Of a stretch of 64,000 nucleotides of DNA, positions 1 to 9,376 are shown in pieces. Source of the DNA: Methylotuvimicrobium sp018830325 (GTDB taxonomy: Bacteria > Pseudomonadota > Gammaproteobacteria > Methylococcales > Methylomonadaceae); the NCBI RefSeq assembly GCF_044788715.1, contig NZ_CP173170.1:1240001-1304000 (forward strand), read 5' to 3'. The number at the start of each line of letters is the position of its first letter. Position 1 is the first letter of the stretch. Below the pieces are notes generated by a model that ran no database searches, had not been told where the DNA came from, and worked only from the letters and a program-made list of their open reading frames with translations. A program made the position numbers and the translations under genes.

Positions 1-1470
1 CGAGACTAAGCCTAATTCTGCGTGTTGCCAACGCACTAATGCCTCGACTCCCGCAAGCGTACGGTCGAGCAAATTAATTTGAGGTTGATAATAAAGTAAA
101 AGCTCGTTTCGGGCGACTGCGCCGCGCAGAGCGTTCTCCATGATCAAGCGCTCGAAAGCGCCGGTAGTTAGGCCTGATGAAAAGAATTGATATGTATTAC
201 GGCCTTGTTGTTTGGCTTGATACATCGCTAGGTCGGCATGTTTCAGTAGTGTGTCGACGTCTTTGCCGTCTTGCGGAAACAGTGCGATGCCGATGCTGGC
301 GGTCACGGTTAACGTGTGGTCATCGATGAACATCGGCCGGTTAAAAATTTGCAATAATTTATGTGCGACGATGACCGCGTGATGCGCGGTGGAATCGTCT
401 TCCAACAGCAGAACGAATTCGTCGCCGCCTAGTCGGGCCAGCGTATCGTCGGCTCGAATCGCTTGTTGCATACGTTCGGCGGCTTCTTTCAATAAGTCGT
501 CGCCTACCGGGTGACCCAGAGTATCGTTAATTGTTTTGAACCGGTCCAGATCAAGAAATAATACGGCCAGGTTCTTGTTTTCTCGTTGCGCATGGATCAA
601 GGCATGCCCGAGGCGGTCTCTGAATAAGGTGCGATTAGGTAGGCGTGTTAATGCATCGTGATGAGCCAGAAAGTCGAGTTGCGCCTGGGCTTCCTTGACC
701 GAGCTGATATCGTTGAACACGCCGACAAAATGCGTGGTAGTGCCTTCGCTGTTTTTGACCGCACTGATAGTCAACCATTCCGGATAAACTTCGCCGTTTT
801 TACGCCGATTCCAGACTTCGCCGCGCCAATGGCCTGTGCCTAATAGTGTATTCCACAACTCGAAAAAAAAAGACCTGTCTTGGTGGTTTGATTTCAGGAT
901 GCGGGGGTTTTTGCCGAGCACCTCGATCTTGGTATAGCCGGTGATTTGTTCGAAGGCCGGATTAACGGCTACGATATTGGCATCGATGTCGGTAACGATG
1001 ATGCCTTCGCCGGTCGATTCAAAGACCTGGTCGGCGAGACGAAGCTTTTCGAGATAGCGCTTGCGTTCGTCGCGTAGTTCTTTTTCTTCCAACGCATGCC
1101 GGATCGCGGCGCCCAAGCGAGCAGGACGGTCTTTCAACACATAATCGAAAGCGCCTTTTTGCAAGGCATCGATCGCGATTTCCTCGCCGATACTGCCGGA
1201 AACAACCACGACAGGAATATCGTTATCGCGGTTATGTAGCAGTTCCAAGACTTTGAGTCCGCTGAATTTCGGTAGACACCAGTCGGTTAAAATCAAATCA
1301 GGCCGGGTATCGAGCGCTTTCAGAAAGTCCTGTTCGTTTTGTACCCGTTGCCAATCGAAATTTAATCCGTCATTCTTCAGTTGTAATACCATCAGTTCGG
1401 CATCGACCGGGACGTCCTCGACGATCAGAATGCGCAATACTTCGTTACGTTCCATAAATGATTTAGTCAT
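1..1470 (-). CDS. REC-PAS-GGDEF-EAL cyclic-di-GMP signalling protein (C-terminus beyond left edge)
   Basis: Partial gene; 490 codons are visible and the reading frame is open at base 1. Domains in order: receiver (about residues 12-135, phospho-acceptor Asp in LTDWCLP and the Lys in VLKD), PAS (about 145-275), GGDEF (about 280-440, intact RLGGDEF with RxxD inhibitory site RADD five residues before it), then the start of an EAL domain (EALVRW seen). Both synthesis and hydrolysis of cyclic-di-GMP are possible; the EAL active site is mostly outside the window. The ATG at 1470 is preceded by GAGGCAG at good spacing and overlaps the stop of the upstream response regulator by 8 bp, so it is probably translationally coupled and the last gene of the 7317-1 operon. 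A second ATG lies at 1455. Confidence 0.93.
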   Translation of the reverse strand, partial: MTKSFMERNEVLRILIVEDVPVDAELMVLQLKNDGLNFDWQRVQNEQDFLKALDTRPDLILTDWCLPKFSGLKVLELLHNRDNDIPVVVVSGSIGEEIAIDALQKGAFDYVLKDRPARLGAAIRHALEEKELRDERKRYLEKLRLADQVFESTGEGIIVTDIDANIVAVNPAFEQITGYTKIEVLGKNPRILKSNHQDRSFFFELWNTLLGTGHWRGEVWNRRKNGEVYPEWLTISAVKNSEGTTTHFVGVFNDISSVKEAQAQLDFLAHHDALTRLPNRTLFRDRLGHALIHAQRENKNLAVLFLDLDRFKTINDTLGHPVGDDLLKEAAERMQQAIRADDTLARLGGDEFVLLLEDDSTAHHAVIVAHKLLQIFNRPMFIDDHTLTVTASIGIALFPQDGKDVDTLLKHADLAMYQAKQQGRNTYQFFSSGLTTGAFERLIMENALRGAVARNELLLYYQPQINLLDRTLAGVEALVRWQHAELGLVS

Positions 1471-1948
1471 TTTCTGCCTCAGGTTTAGAGGTAACTCCGA
1501 GCGGCGGCCCGATATTTAGACTTAACCAATAGTTTTCGATTTGCTTGATGACTTCGATAAAGCCGGAGAACGAAACAGGTTTGACGAGATAGGAATTAGC
1601 GCCGATATCGTAAGATAAAGCCCGGTCGCCTTCTTCGCGTGATGAAGTCAAAATAACGACCGGTATGCGTTTGATCAATGGTGCGGTTTTGATTTGCTTG
1701 AGTACATCGAAGCCGTCGATACCCGGCATTTTAAGATCAAGCAGTATCAGATTTGGTAACGGATAACGCTTTCGGTCGCCGTAGTCGCCGCGTCCGAATA
1801 AATAATCGAGCGCTTCGCGGCCGCTTGAGGCCGTTTCGATTCGGTTGATCAGCCGGGCTTCATGAAAGGCGTCCAGTGCTAATTCGATATCCATGCGATT
1901 ATCGTCCACTAACAATATAAAGGCCTCATTATTCATAACGATTCTCAT
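1463..1948 (-). CDS. Single-domain response regulator, Rcp1-like
   Basis: A 161-residue stand-alone receiver. The acidic pocket (LLVDDNRMD), phospho-acceptor Asp in LILLDLKMPG, Thr in ILTSS and Lys in YLVKPVSF are all visible. The insertion with DYLF, GRGDY and the PNLILLDL block is typical of the Rcp1 family, whose members serve Cph1-like kinases. It starts 3 bp after the stop of the adjacent membrane kinase (1952-4156), so that kinase is its likely phosphodonor. There is no output domain; the REC-PAS-GGDEF-EAL gene that follows is a plausible downstream partner. The start could also be the internal ATG at 1936. Confidence 0.93.
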   Translation of the reverse strand: MRIVMNNEAFILLVDDNRMDIELALDAFHEARLINRIETASSGREALDYLFGRGDYGDRKRYPLPNLILLDLKMPGIDGFDVLKQIKTAPLIKRIPVVILTSSREEGDRALSYDIGANSYLVKPVSFSGFIEVIKQIENYWLSLNIGPPLGVTSKPEAEND

Positions 1949-1951
1949 GCT

Positions 1952-4156
1952 TTAATTGGCGACGGGAAGCCGAACACTAAACGTGCTGCCGTTGCCGGGG
2001 GTGGATTCGACTTCTACCGAGCCGCCCATCATGCGTGCCGATTTGGCGACGATGGCGAGACCTATCCCTGTTCCCGGGTATTCGTCTTCACTGTGCAGGC
2101 GCTGAAAAACCTGAAAAATTTTATCATAATACTCAGGTTCAATACCTATGCCGTTATCGGTCACTTGAATGATGACTCGGCCGTTATTATTACGCGACGA
2201 GATTGTGATTTTGGGCGGAATATCCGGTTTACGGTAAATCAACGCATTATCGAGTAAGTTGGATAATATTTGCCCAATTAAAGTGACGTCGCCGATTGGT
2301 GACGCCAGCGGTTCGATGATTTCAAGCGAGGCTTGAGTCGCCGTCATGCGTTCGGCAAATGTTGCCGATAGTTGTTTCAGCAACGGCGATAGATCTATAG
2401 GGCTCATTTGTATGGCGCGCCGCCCGGTGCGAGAATATTCCAGTAGGTCCTCGATCAATTGACTCATACGGTTTCCGGCTTCGATGACGTTATCGAGATA
2501 ATGGCGGCCCTCGTCATTGAGCGCATTGCTATGCCTGCGTGCCAGAATTTGCGCAAAACCGTTAATGGCACGCAGTGGTGCGCGTAGGTCGTGCGAAACC
2601 GAATAGGAAAACGATTCGAGTTCTTTATTGGCTTGTTCCAGTTCGGCCGTGCGTTCGCTAACTCGTCGTTCCAGATATGCATTCAGTCTGAGCACTTCCT
2701 GTTCCGCTTCGATTCGTTCGGTGATGTCCAAGCAGTAGCCCAGATAGCCGACAAAATCGCCTTTGTGATCGTAACGAGGCACGCCGTCGTCGATAATCCA
2801 TCGGTATTCCCCATCGTGACGCCGCAAGCGGTAAACGATAGAGAATTTTTCGCGCTTGTCGAAAGACTCATTATAAACTTGCACGCAACGATCGTAGTCA
2901 TCGGTATGCACGCCTTCGGCCCAGCCGAAACCCCATTCTTGTTCTAGCGTCCGTCCGGTGAATTGACGCCAGGGTTCGTTGAAATAGTCGCACATTTTAT
3001 CGAGGCGCGCCGACCAAATGAGTACGCGCCCGTTATTGGCAAGTGAACGGTAACGCGTTTCGCTTTCTTTCAATGCAATTTCGGCGGCCTTTTGATCTTC
3101 GATCAAGCTTAATAATACCAAGCGCTGTCGGTCCGATTCTTTTAACAATTGTTCGGTTTCGGTTCGTGCCGCATGAGTGGCTTGTTCGGCTTGTTTTCGT
3201 TTGGTGATATCGATCACGATCGCGACCGTCCAGTTCGGCGACCGACCTTGTTCCCATAACGGCGAAACCGTTAAATTGACCCAAACGCTGTGACCTTTTT
3301 TATGGATATAGCGTTTTTCCATTGAAAATTCGCGAATTTCTCCGGCCAGAAGTCGCTGCGTTTTTGCGTTGTCGTCTGCTAGGTCTTCGGGGTGCGTGAT
3401 GCTTTGATAGGTTAGGTGTTCCATTTCATTGCGGGTATATCCGACAATATCGCAAAATCGTCGATTGATTCGCATGAAGCGGCCGGTGCGTATGTCGATC
3501 TGAGCAACGCCTGCCGCGGCTTGCTCGAATAAGGTGCGAAATCGCGTCTCGCTTTCGCGAAGTTCTGCAGTATCGCGGTCGCGCCGAAGCCTTATTATCA
3601 TTAGTGAACCGAGCATGACAACCGCTAAAGGGTAGATGGTCAAAACCGGTAAGGCGATATCTGCGAGGACCTGTATTGCGGTGGAATAAGGAAGAACCAG
3701 CATCAAGGCTAGCATCAAAACATGCACTAAAAGCCCGAATAGCCAAAGTTCGCGCCCCGATATTTCGACGAGCGGCGATGGCCGAAAATGCCGCCAAAGT
3801 ATGCCGGCGAGTCCCGATACGATAATGACCGAAACTCCGGTCCATGTTGCAATGCCGCCTTGATAGAGACGTAATGCCGCTGTTCCGGCCATGGCAACGG
3901 CGGTCGGGATGGTGCCGAAGAACAGACCGGAAATACTTAACAGTACCGACCGAGTATCGAAGATGATGCCGGGTTGATAATACCAAGGCGTCAGCATGAT
4001 GACAGTACCGATCAGGGCAAGTCCTGAGCCGATTAAAATTTGCCCGACTACATTCGGTTTAAATAAGAAGCGACCGGCCGACATGTCGAAGGCCAGCGCG
4101 ATCGTCAACAATAATGCGGCATTTTGGAGTATTGCTAGCGCTCCGGAGACAATCAT
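1952..4156 (-). CDS. Membrane PAS-PAS sensor histidine kinase
   Basis: 734 residues. The N-terminus (1-190) holds about six hydrophobic segments resembling the 5TMR-LYT type sensor domain. Two PAS/PAC modules follow (about 200-320 and 360-480), then a coiled-coil linker, a HisKA domain with the phospho-acceptor His in SHDLRAPL, and an ATPase domain with N box (NLLDNALIYR), G1 (DNGIGIE) and G2 (GTGIGLAI). The transmitter is of the Cph1/bacteriophytochrome type, which fits the Rcp1-like regulator 3 bp downstream. Its ATG overlaps the stop of the kinase-less sensor gene by 4 bp (ATGA), suggesting coupled translation and a joint complex. The ligand is unknown. Confidence 0.94.
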   Translation of the reverse strand: MIVSGALAILQNAALLLTIALAFDMSAGRFLFKPNVVGQILIGSGLALIGTVIMLTPWYYQPGIIFDTRSVLLSISGLFFGTIPTAVAMAGTAALRLYQGGIATWTGVSVIIVSGLAGILWRHFRPSPLVEISGRELWLFGLLVHVLMLALMLVLPYSTAIQVLADIALPVLTIYPLAVVMLGSLMIIRLRRDRDTAELRESETRFRTLFEQAAAGVAQIDIRTGRFMRINRRFCDIVGYTRNEMEHLTYQSITHPEDLADDNAKTQRLLAGEIREFSMEKRYIHKKGHSVWVNLTVSPLWEQGRSPNWTVAIVIDITKRKQAEQATHAARTETEQLLKESDRQRLVLLSLIEDQKAAEIALKESETRYRSLANNGRVLIWSARLDKMCDYFNEPWRQFTGRTLEQEWGFGWAEGVHTDDYDRCVQVYNESFDKREKFSIVYRLRRHDGEYRWIIDDGVPRYDHKGDFVGYLGYCLDITERIEAEQEVLRLNAYLERRVSERTAELEQANKELESFSYSVSHDLRAPLRAINGFAQILARRHSNALNDEGRHYLDNVIEAGNRMSQLIEDLLEYSRTGRRAIQMSPIDLSPLLKQLSATFAERMTATQASLEIIEPLASPIGDVTLIGQILSNLLDNALIYRKPDIPPKITISSRNNNGRVIIQVTDNGIGIEPEYYDKIFQVFQRLHSEDEYPGTGIGLAIVAKSARMMGGSVEVESTPGNGSTFSVRLPVAN

Positions 4157-7100
4157 GGTTTGAGTTCCGGTTTTGACGCGGAGTAGCGCGTCGGTTCGCC
4201 AAGTCGGGTTAGTAGGGCGTTGACTTCTCGTTTCAAGTCCATGATCCTCGACTCCCTGTCTAAGGTGACGGTGTGCCAGCGGCGCAGTTCGTGCAATTGT
4301 CGGTTAAGTTTTTGAGTATCCAGTGCTCTTTCAATCGCAATCGCGGCTAAATGCGCAAAGGTATTGATTAACTGTCGCTCGCTTTCGGTTGCGTGGCGCG
4401 GCGTTCGGTAATAAGCCGCGAAAGTGCCGAGTACCTTGCCGGTCCCGGAAAGAATCGGTGTGGACCAGCAGGCGCGCAAACCATGATCGAGAGCGAGGTG
4501 TTTATAATTTTTCCATAGCGGGCTTTCGGCGATATCGTCGACGAATACCGGTTGCTTAGTAAAAGCAGCCGTGCCGCAGGAGCCGACCGAAGGCCCGATT
4601 TCAATGCCGTCCACGGCTTGGTTGTATGCGTCAGGCAGGCTCGGTGCCGACCCATGCCTAAGATGTAAGCCGTCCGCATCCATCAGCAAGATCGAGCACA
4701 GCATGTCGGGGCTGTGCTGTTCTATATTGCGCGCGATATGTTTCAGTATTGTCGTTAGCGGTCGCCCTTCGGCGATTTGCTCCAAGGCGTTGTTAGCTGC
4801 GGCGAGCAGAGCTTGCTGTTGTTTGAGTTCGCTGATGTCTCGGGCGATGCCGAGAACGCCGATGAGTTTTCCGTTGGCATCGTACATCGGCGTTTTCGTG
4901 GTTTGCACCCGAATATTGCGCCCGTTTCCCGAAAAAGTCAGTGTTTCTTCGTTCGTGACCGGCTTTCCAGCGGCTGCCGCAGCGAGGTCGTTCGCACGGA
5001 AGTTGTTCGCTGTTTCCGAGTCGACAAAGTCGTAATCGGTTTTGCCGATAATTTCGGATACAGGGACTCCGAATAATTTTTCGATAGCCGGATTGCAGGC
5101 CAGGAAGGTACCGCTATGATCTTTTAGCCATACAAAATCGGGTATCGTCTCGAAGAGTGTTTTTAATCTATGTTCGGCTTGTTTACGCGCGGTTTCGCGT
5201 TCGAAATTATCCAATGCGAAAGAAATATCCTGAGCCATTTCTTCCAATAAAGTGCGCATTTGCCGGTCGAAAATATGCGTTTCGGCGGCATAAAGGTTGA
5301 ATACCGCGACCAATCGGTTGCCGCAACGCAAGGGTAGAGCAACCGATGCGCCGATGCCGTATTGCCGGGCCAGGTCGTGCCATGGCGCGGTTATCGTGTC
5401 GTTAAGAAAGTCCTCGCAATAATAAGGGCGTCCTTTGCGTATGACGCTGGCGGTCGGCCCCCTGCCTTTCGATGAACCGGGGTCGATCACGATTTCGGTT
5501 TGACGGATATATTCATCGAGCGCGCCGAAACTGGCTACCGGTTCGATTCGACCGGATATGTCGTCGATGCGGCCGATCCAAGCGCCAAGATAACCGCCGT
5601 ATTCGACTGCGATGCGGCAGAGGCGCTGAAAAAGCTTATCCGGATCGCGAGTTCTTACGATCGCCTGATTGGTTTCGCTGAGTGTTGCATAGGCTTTATT
5701 GAGGCGCTGTATTTGCTCTTCGGCGGCTTGTCGAGCGCTAATGTCACGAATAAAGCTTTGTCGGTAATGATTGCCGTCGATCTCTAAAAGGCTGCAACTG
5801 ATTTCGACCGGAAAGATATCGCCGTTTTTGTGTAATTGTAACGTTTCGAACAACGCTCCGTCCTTCGTGTCGGTGTGCGGCCAGATGTTTTGGATGGCGG
5901 ACTGAAGATGCGACGGCGTTAAGTCGCGGATAGTCATCGAGCACAATTCGTCGATTTCGTAACCGTATGCCGTTGAGGCGGCATCGTTGGCTTCGACGAT
6001 GCGTCCTTCTAGATCGGTTAGTAAAAAGATATCGCGCGCCAGTTTAACCAGCCTGTCATAATGGCCGACAATTGCTGCCCGGTCTTCCAGTTGCCGTTGC
6101 CGGAATAAGGTAAAGCGCATTTGTTGACTGCGCCAGAGCAGCAAAACGGCAAGACCTCCGGCGCCAACTGCAAATATGACCACCAGAAAAATCAATTTTG
6201 CCCGCAGTTTCAACGGTTTCAATATTGCATCGGCATTACTTTCTAATAAGACATGCCAAGGCATGCCGGAAATCGGTTGAAATGTTGCCAATACTTCCGT
6301 GTTGCGGTCATTGATGCATACGCAGAAACCGGTGCCGTCAAGTACAGCTTGGGTAGCGGATAAGCTTGCTTGGCTTAACGGTTTGCGGAGTGTGTGAGGA
6401 GTGTTGGCTATCCAATCGGTTTTGTTGAGATAGACCGCTTCATCGCCTTCTCGGCGTACTAACAATAATTCCGAATCGGCGGAAATGGCTGACCATTCAT
6501 TGAGGGATTTATAGACCTGTATAGTCGGATCGGCGCTCAATACCATCATGACAAAGGTTTTATGCAGCTCGTTGACAATTATCGGTGCGATGAATTCGAG
6601 ACGATATTGATCGGGTGCGGATCTGAGGCGATGTATGTCGTTGATCGCCAGTTGCCGGGATTGTGTAGAGGCGATAATGGCTTTTTGCAGAGCGGCCGAG
6701 GTTTCGATGGCTTCGCCGGTTGAGAATAAAGCCAGTCCTTTTTTTGTATAGAGCGTTACGCCGACCCATTCTTTGGTTTCGAGTAGAGCGTCGAAATAGC
6801 TTTGTAGTCTGGCTTCAGAGGTTTTGTCTAGTTGTTCGGAAACGGGCGTGTCGATTGCTAAAAACGGCGGATGGGATTGTATCAGTTTAATGTCTTGACG
6901 GCGTTCGACTAACCAGTTTTCGATCTGGCGGGTCGTGAGTTTAACTATGCTCGACTGTATGGAGAATTGTCGTGCGGTAAATTCCTCGGCATGTTGGCGA
7001 TGTACCAAATAGCCGAAGCCGCCAATCACGACTGTCATTAAAATGTAAACGGCAATCAGTAAGCTGGCACGGAATCCGAAAACTCCGGAGCTTGCTTCAT

Positions 7101-7317
7101 GCCGGGATGGTAGCTTAAGCCTCAATAAAGCATAAAGGAGAAGCGCGGTCATTAATACGAAGGCCGTGCCTTTCCAAGCTTGAATGCGTACCAGCAGAGT
7201 TCTGTTGGTGATGAGTAAGTCGACTAGCCAATCCGAAGTCAATATCCAAAAGCCGGCGAAAGCCAAATACAGGAATGCAATGATGGCTGCTTTTGAAAGT
7301 CGTTGGCGCACTGTCAT
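4153..7317 (-). CDS. Membrane PAS/GAF sensor protein without a kinase domain
   Basis: 1054 residues. Two N-terminal membrane segments (about 12-30 and 46-66), a third at 85-105, a periplasmic sensing domain (about 108-370, Cache-like by size and position), a fourth membrane segment (about 375-395), then cytoplasmic PAS, GAF, PAS and GAF modules. It ends with a short helical tail (HELRRWHTVTLDRESR, then LKREVNALL) without HisKA, ATPase, GGDEF or other catalytic domain. It is the first gene of the operon, and its stop overlaps the start of a histidine kinase. I infer that it feeds signals to that kinase by protein contact. The tail resembles linkers seen before HisKA domains in other sensors, so loss or splitting of a kinase domain is possible. 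Confidence 0.9.
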   Translation of the reverse strand: MTVRQRLSKAAIIAFLYLAFAGFWILTSDWLVDLLITNRTLLVRIQAWKGTAFVLMTALLLYALLRLKLPSRHEASSGVFGFRASLLIAVYILMTVVIGGFGYLVHRQHAEEFTARQFSIQSSIVKLTTRQIENWLVERRQDIKLIQSHPPFLAIDTPVSEQLDKTSEARLQSYFDALLETKEWVGVTLYTKKGLALFSTGEAIETSAALQKAIIASTQSRQLAINDIHRLRSAPDQYRLEFIAPIIVNELHKTFVMMVLSADPTIQVYKSLNEWSAISADSELLLVRREGDEAVYLNKTDWIANTPHTLRKPLSQASLSATQAVLDGTGFCVCINDRNTEVLATFQPISGMPWHVLLESNADAILKPLKLRAKLIFLVVIFAVGAGGLAVLLLWRSQQMRFTLFRQRQLEDRAAIVGHYDRLVKLARDIFLLTDLEGRIVEANDAASTAYGYEIDELCSMTIRDLTPSHLQSAIQNIWPHTDTKDGALFETLQLHKNGDIFPVEISCSLLEIDGNHYRQSFIRDISARQAAEEQIQRLNKAYATLSETNQAIVRTRDPDKLFQRLCRIAVEYGGYLGAWIGRIDDISGRIEPVASFGALDEYIRQTEIVIDPGSSKGRGPTASVIRKGRPYYCEDFLNDTITAPWHDLARQYGIGASVALPLRCGNRLVAVFNLYAAETHIFDRQMRTLLEEMAQDISFALDNFERETARKQAEHRLKTLFETIPDFVWLKDHSGTFLACNPAIEKLFGVPVSEIIGKTDYDFVDSETANNFRANDLAAAAAGKPVTNEETLTFSGNGRNIRVQTTKTPMYDANGKLIGVLGIARDISELKQQQALLAAANNALEQIAEGRPLTTILKHIARNIEQHSPDMLCSILLMDADGLHLRHGSAPSLPDAYNQAVDGIEIGPSVGSCGTAAFTKQPVFVDDIAESPLWKNYKHLALDHGLRACWSTPILSGTGKVLGTFAAYYRTPRHATESERQLINTFAHLAAIAIERALDTQKLNRQLHELRRWHTVTLDRESRIMDLKREVNALLTRLGEPTRYSASKPELKP

Positions 7318-7926
7318 GTTCCTATAGTGAGCTCATAAAATCGGCGTTGACTAAGGTTGTTATTGACGCAGATGGTAAGGATGAGAGTTTGTTTTTATCA
7401 ATTAGCACTTAGGATACAGGTTAGTCGAAAAAAAACAAATTTTGGGTATAGGGGCCTAAGAGTCACTGCCATTAAGTTAAGAGAAGCCTTTCATTCCGCC
7501 ATGGATGGCAGGATTTTGATGCGCATTCGGGCTTGAATGCCAGCTTAACTTAATGACGTTGGCGGGTTGGTGCGGCGCGATAATTTGACCGCTTCTGTGA
7601 ATAATGCTGTTTAAAGTGCGACTTTGGTGCGCAAATAAGAAACAATTGCACCTGGTTGGTACAAATAGTTGCTTTATTGCAACAGCGATTATTGCTTGCC
7701 TAGCGGCGACGGGTTTTATAAAAAGCCTGGGAAACGTTTTTAATATGATGAAATCTAAGGATTAAATAGCTTGTTGTTAATGGATGGATTAAGTGTTTAC
7801 CAAAATATATGGATTTTGGCAAGTGCTTTGCTTCGAACAAAGTGACTATGAAAAAAGTGGCGGGGTGATGGTTGCAGCTCTAGCCGGTTTTTGACTATTT
7901 TTTGATACTTCTGTGAGGATAAGTCC
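7318..7926. other. Intergenic region between divergent genes
   Basis: 609 bases separating the divergently read sensor operon and the hydroxylase gene, so promoters for both must lie here. I could not assign a convincing -35/-10 pair. The one clear structure is the 86-bp inverted-repeat element at 7470-7555. A good ribosome-binding site (GAGGA) stands before the 7927 ATG. Confidence 0.6.
7470..7555. repeat. Inverted-repeat element, family C
   Basis: A perfect 12-bp terminal inverted repeat (CATTAAGTTAAG at 7470-7481, CTTAACTTAATG at 7544-7555) encloses 62 bp. The left half, including the inner ATGGATGGCAG, recurs in diverged form at about 27434-27483. It has no coding capacity and looks like a small non-autonomous mobile element or REP-type repeat. 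Confidence 0.7.
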
Positions 7927-8973
7927 ATGACTTTAACGATGAGTACTTCCATGAGTTTTTTTGAGGCGGTAGCTAGTTGGCCGATGATCACTTCATTCGA
8001 CCTGGCTGGATTTACATTATTGATGTTTTTTATCATTTTGTCCGCCATTGAGGCGCATCGTCCTCGAAAGAAATTGCCGAAAAGTAATTTAAAAAACTCT
8101 TATCGAGTTAATATCACTTTATTATTGTTCAACAGTTTGGTGTTGTCGCTATTGTCGGTTTCATCGTTGCTGGTCGTGGCCGAGAATTTTTCCGGTGCGG
8201 GTATTTTGAGCGGAATGTCGGATTCATTGATGAAGGCCGCGTTGTCGTTACTTTTGCTGGATTTGGTATTTTATCTTTGGCACAAGGCTTGTCATGACTT
8301 TGATGTTTTATGGCTATTTCATAAGGTCCATCATAGTGAGCCGTATCTGAATGCCTCGACCGCATATCGTGTGCATATTTTGGAGATATTGGCCGCTACA
8401 TTCATTAAAGCAGTGAGTATCGTGTTTTTCGGTTTCGATAAAGCCAGTGTATTGGCTTACGAATTGTTGATGATGCTGTTTGTTATGTTTCATCACGCAA
8501 ATATTGCATTTTCTCGAGAAAAAGACCTAGGGTATTTATTCATTACCCCCTATCTGCATCGGGTTCATCACTCGACGGTTCGAGCTGAGCATGACAGAAA
8601 TTATGGCGCGGTGTTTTCGATTTGGGATCGTCTGTTTGGAACTTTGATCGAGTTGGAGCCTAAACAAATTGGACTGAATGGTCGAGCGCCGCTGACTTTT
8701 TTCAAATTGTTAAAGTTTGGTGTGACGCAGGAACCCAAGGCGACTCCAGTCGATGAGATGCCCGAGGCCATGCCGATGATTGCCGAGGCGGCTTATTTCA
8801 GAGCCGAAAAGCGCGGTTTTGAGCCGGGTAATGAAATGCTTGATTGGTTGGAGGCGGAACGCGAAGTCGTACGGAATGTATATGCCGGAAATGCCATCAA
8901 AAAACGCTTCCGGTTTGATATAGGGGCCTTGTTGAAGCTAAGCTTCAAAAACAATGGGGCCATGCAGAGTTGA
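7927..8973 (+). CDS. Fatty acid hydroxylase / sterol desaturase family membrane protein
   Basis: 348 residues with about four hydrophobic segments between residues 20 and 200. The histidine clusters that bind the di-iron centre are visible: WHKACHD, HKVHH, HHAN and HRVHH. Family members hydroxylate or desaturate lipid-like substrates in the membrane; the substrate here cannot be told. The start is well supported by GAGGA seven bases before the ATG. The last 80 residues are hydrophilic and contain no motif I recognise. The gene stands alone, between the signalling operon on the left and a repeat-rich gap on the right. Confidence 0.9.
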   Translation: MTLTMSTSMSFFEAVASWPMITSFDLAGFTLLMFFIILSAIEAHRPRKKLPKSNLKNSYRVNITLLLFNSLVLSLLSVSSLLVVAENFSGAGILSGMSDSLMKAALSLLLLDLVFYLWHKACHDFDVLWLFHKVHHSEPYLNASTAYRVHILEILAATFIKAVSIVFFGFDKASVLAYELLMMLFVMFHHANIAFSREKDLGYLFITPYLHRVHHSTVRAEHDRNYGAVFSIWDRLFGTLIELEPKQIGLNGRAPLTFFKLLKFGVTQEPKATPVDEMPEAMPMIAEAAYFRAEKRGFEPGNEMLDWLEAEREVVRNVYAGNAIKKRFRFDIGALLKLSFKNNGAMQS

Positions 8974-9376
8974 TCGAACCCGAAAGTATCGTTTCCTCGT
9001 TCCCACGCTCCTGCGCTTGCCGTTATACATAAGTCGTAGATACCGTCTTGCCATCTTGGCGAATGTGACCTCGATACCCTTTATTGTTGCTTAACGTAAC
9101 CGACTTCGAAATCGCGACGAAGGCGTCGCGCCCACAAGGGGCTGGATGCTCTGTGGGAGCGATCCCCAGATCGCGATCTCGGAGCCACTGATATCCAATA
9201 TCCGCAGATTTATCAAACAGAACCGTTTCCAGTTATACGATGACCTCTGTTTAGCAAGTTTACCGATATTTGTGTATAACGAAGAGCGCTCCTGCGTGGG
9301 AATGCATACCTATGTTGCCTCGGCAGCCAAGATACGGGTTCCCTCGGAGGACCGTGGGAACCAAAATAATCAATGA
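8974..9376. other. Repeat-rich intergenic region
   Basis: 403 bases with no convincing gene. It contains one copy of the interspersed repeat family E (9070-9180) and, on both sides, stretches like TTCCTCGTTCCCACGCTCCTG and its near reverse complement (GAGCGCTCCTGCGTGGGAAT, ACCGTGGGAACC), characteristic of intergenic palindromic repeats. An open frame at 9146-9376 consists of this repeat DNA and is not proposed as a gene. Confidence 0.65.
9070..9180 (-). repeat. Interspersed repeat family E, copy 1
   Basis: Read on the minus strand, this segment matches 45118-45239: it begins ATCGCGATCTGGGGATCGCT, passes through GACGCCTTCGTCGCGATTTC and ends with a diverged GGTATCGAGGTCA (GGTATTGAGGTAA in the other copy). 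Internal complementary blocks allow hairpins. The two copies lie about 36 kb apart in opposite orientation. Confidence 0.75.

Noticed and set aside
2591..2947. Plus-strand frames opposite the signalling genes
   Set aside because: Antisense shadows of genes with clear domain content on the minus strand; the same holds for similar frames across 1-7317 and 49517-64000.
7655..7675. Sigma-54-like site TGGTAC...TTGCT upstream of the hydroxylase gene
   Set aside because: The GG-to-GC spacing is one base too long and the C of TGGCAC is missing.
9146..9376. 76-codon open frame
   Set aside because: It lies in intergenic repeat DNA (family E and GCTCCTGCGTGGGAAT-type sequence) and has no ribosome-binding site or coding character.
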